The position numbers and the translations under genes were made by a program. From contig JAEYNP010000013.1 in the NCBI GenBank assembly GCA_023412495.1, forward strand, positions 134,304-198,303: DNA of 64,000 nt, in the 5' to 3' direction. The number at the start of each line of letters is the position of its first letter. The first letter of the stretch is position 1. Below, piece after piece: positions 62,412 to 64,000 of this stretch. This DNA comes from Pseudomonadota bacterium (lineage in GTDB: Bacteria > Desulfobacterota > Desulfobulbia > Desulfobulbales > Desulfocapsaceae). The notes below the pieces were generated by a model. That model saw only the letters and a program-made list of their open reading frames with translations, did not search any database and was not told the origin of the DNA.

Positions 62412-63341
62412 ATGATAGCCGACAAGCAGATCGTTGAGAAGGGAAAGCGGCAGGCGATCGAAATTTTTTACCGTCCCCACCCGGTGTTTCAGGTTCTTCT
62501 GGGCGCCTTTATGATCAGTTTTTCGGCTGTTTTCGTAAAACTCGCCGACGTCTCGCCCACAGCCTCCGGCTTCTACCGGGTTTTCTTCGGTTTTCTGTTT
62601 TTGCTGGGGATCGCCCTCGTCCGGAAAAACCTGAAAAAACCGGCACCGGCGCAGGCGCTGCTCATATTCTTCTGCGGCTTCGCCTTCGCCCTCGATCTTT
62701 TTTTCTGGCACATCTGTATTCTCTATGTAGGTCCGGGACTTGCGACCCTGCTCGGCAACTTTCAAGTCTTCCTGCTTGCCGGCATCGGCATCTTCGTTTA
62801 TCGGGAGACGGCACGTGCCCGCCTGCTCATGTCGATTCCCCTGTCGATCCTCGGACTGCTGCTGATCGTCGGCCTCGACTGGAACAGCCTGGGGGAAACC
62901 TACAGGATCGGAGTCTTCTACGGCCTGCTCACCGCCCTCTGTTATACCGTTTTCCTCCTGGGGCTCCGCAAACTCCAGGCCGACGGCACCACGCCTCTCT
63001 TTTCTTCGCTCATGCTCATTTCACTGTACTGCGCAATTTTCCTCGGCTTGAAAATGATCCACGGTGGAGATTCATTCGCAATTCCCGACATGAAAAGCCT
63101 TCTTGCACTTGTCAGTCTCGGCCTCTTCTGTCAGGCCGTCGGCTGGCTGCTGATAGCAGGCGCACTGCCGAAGATCCCAACATCTTTTGCCGGCCTGACC
63201 CTGCTGCTGCAGCCTGCCCTGGCCTTTGTCTGGGATGTCGCCCTCTTCCAGCGTCCGACCGGTCTGTTGAACTGGATTGGAGTCCTGCTGACCCTTGCCG
63301 CCATTTATATGGGACTGACCGGCAGGAAGAACGGGGGGTAA
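62412..63341 (+). CDS. EamA-family (DMT) transporter
   Basis: A 309-residue membrane protein with ten hydrophobic segments in two EamA halves (LGAFMISFSAVFVKLADVSPTASGFYR; VPQ-like GLLTALCYTVFLLGL). Substrate is unknown; the family exports metabolites and amino acids. A hydrophilic N-terminal segment of about 30 residues precedes the first helix, so the start may lie further in. An element of the multi-hairpin repeat begins three bases after its stop. Confidence 0.88.
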   Translation: MIADKQIVEKGKRQAIEIFYRPHPVFQVLLGAFMISFSAVFVKLADVSPTASGFYRVFFGFLFLLGIALVRKNLKKPAPAQALLIFFCGFAFALDLFFWHICILYVGPGLATLLGNFQVFLLAGIGIFVYRETARARLLMSIPLSILGLLLIVGLDWNSLGETYRIGVFYGLLTALCYTVFLLGLRKLQADGTTPLFSSLMLISLYCAIFLGLKMIHGGDSFAIPDMKSLLALVSLGLFCQAVGWLLIAGALPKIPTSFAGLTLLLQPALAFVWDVALFQRPTGLLNWIGVLLTLAAIYMGLTGRKNGG

Positions 63342-63343
63342 CC

Positions 63344-63414
63344 ATTAGTACCTTAACGAATTTCTTGTTTTAGGGGATAACAACCATTGTGTTGCGGGCG
63401 TCAGCCCCGCATTA
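63344..63414 (+). repeat. Multi-hairpin repeat, shortened copy
   Basis: TTAGTACCTTAACGAATTTC starts the unit, followed directly by GGGGATAACAACC and TTGCGGGCGTCAGCCCCGCA. The inner part of hairpin 1 and the CCCC-GGGG modules have been lost. Confidence 0.8.
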
Positions 63415-63614
63415 GTGTTGCAATCCCCGAAAATGGGTCTATTATTAATTTCCTAGAGATTTAATTTTTCGTGCTTATTGGCGAGAATGACAGTACCTGG
63501 GGCAGGGAAGATAACTTTAAGCCCCGGCAGGACGGCAGGATTAAGCACTACGAGCAATTCCCGTATGGGATATGGCAGGATGTTACGGCATCCTCAATTT
63601 GAAACGGATTCAGC

Positions 63615-63965
63615 ATGAAAATCGTCAATTATCAGGATTCACCCGGCAAGAAATTCGACAGCGAAACGGTGAAGGGAGTCACCGGCAGAGTGGTCATAGG
63701 CAAGGCGGACGACGCGGAGAATTTTTGCATGCGTGTTTTCACCGTCGCCCCGGGAGGCTTTACCCCCAGACATTCCCATGCCTGGGAGCATGAGATCTTC
63801 GTCCATTCCGGCAAGGGCAAGGTGTATGTGAACGGCGACTGGCGCGAGGTGACCAGCGGCACCGCCCTCTTCATCCCCGGCAACGAGGAGCACCAGTTCA
63901 TGAACGGCGGAGGAGAAGACTTTGTCTTCATCTGCCTTATTCCTTCCGGCGTCGCCGAGCTCTGA
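63615..63965 (+). CDS. Small cupin-domain protein
   Basis: A 116-residue single-cupin protein. Metal ligands are seen in RHSHAWEHEIFV (H, H, E) and the later GNEEHQFMN (H). It has no signal peptide. The ATG at 63615 begins at the conserved barrel; an upstream in-frame start is less likely. Function is not predictable; related proteins bind metals and small ligands. Confidence 0.85.
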   Translation: MKIVNYQDSPGKKFDSETVKGVTGRVVIGKADDAENFCMRVFTVAPGGFTPRHSHAWEHEIFVHSGKGKVYVNGDWREVTSGTALFIPGNEEHQFMNGGGEDFVFICLIPSGVAEL

Positions 63966-64000
63966 TCCCCCGGCCGGCCCTGCCAAGGCAGGGTTCGGCC

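Overview
The window is about 64 kb of a GC-rich bacterial chromosome with markedly AT-richer gaps between genes. The content points to an anaerobic, Gram-negative member of the Desulfobacterota (the former Deltaproteobacteria), possibly Desulfobulbales-like. It has a complete Rnf complex, a single-chain aldehyde oxidoreductase of the Desulfovibrio gigas Mop type, a DsrC/TusE-fold protein, many sigma-54 regulators, a PEP-CTERM protein, a porin and a probable selenoprotein. No rRNA, tRNA, CRISPR array, prophage or transposase gene was seen. The taxonomic call is inference from gene content, because there is no marker gene here.

Layout. 0.1-4.8 kb: membrane and envelope genes (patatin phospholipase, MscS channel with a BON domain, a small membrane protein, a cupin). 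4.6-7.8 kb, minus strand: a biotin uptake operon (birA, bioY, bioM, bioN) with a BirA operator. 8.2-17.8 kb: a Cache/PAS histidine kinase, a sigma-54 response regulator, a PAS protein and livKHMGF. The liv genes have an upstream cluster of GTCAAC/GTTGAC palindromes and a -24/-12 promoter. 18.3-24.2 kb: Mop-type aldehyde oxidoreductase, a TusE-like sulfur carrier, a cysteine desulfurase and an NAD(P)-type aldehyde dehydrogenase. 24.5-29.1 kb: a receiver-like/PEP-synthase-N-domain protein and a phospholipase D protein whose signal sequence is cut off by an in-frame TGA. 29.4-38.9 kb: porin, TPR protein, MFS transporter with aldo/keto reductase, methyltransferase, gdhA and a diguanylate cyclase. 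39.4-49.8 kb: azlCD, a coiled-coil protein, a PEP-CTERM protein, capA with a selenocysteine peroxiredoxin-like gene, modF, a large glycosyltransferase, a small winged-helix-like protein and an Asp/Glu racemase. 50.2-53.7 kb: a GlrK-QseG-GlrR-like operon behind a strong sigma-54 promoter. 53.9-61.0 kb, minus strand: rnfCDGEAB plus apbE. The end holds a dihydroorotate-dehydrogenase-like protein, an EamA transporter and a cupin.

How the genes fit together. The 8-24 kb block reads as one metabolic unit: sensing and sigma-54-driven uptake of branched-chain amino acids (or similar substrates), then oxidation of aldehydes by a molybdenum enzyme and an aldehyde dehydrogenase. The cysteine desulfurase and TusE-like carrier sit where a dedicated supply of the molybdenum sulfido ligand would be expected. 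Reduced ferredoxin from such oxidations could feed the Rnf complex, and azlCD and gdhA fit amino-acid metabolism. These links are inference from proximity and family roles.

The gaps are rich in mobile or structured repeats. A family of about 150 bp with several hairpins has at least ten full or partial copies, often lying on the stop codon of the upstream gene. Two of those copies are themselves interrupted by different small inverted-repeat elements, one of which has a second copy just after the TusE-like gene.
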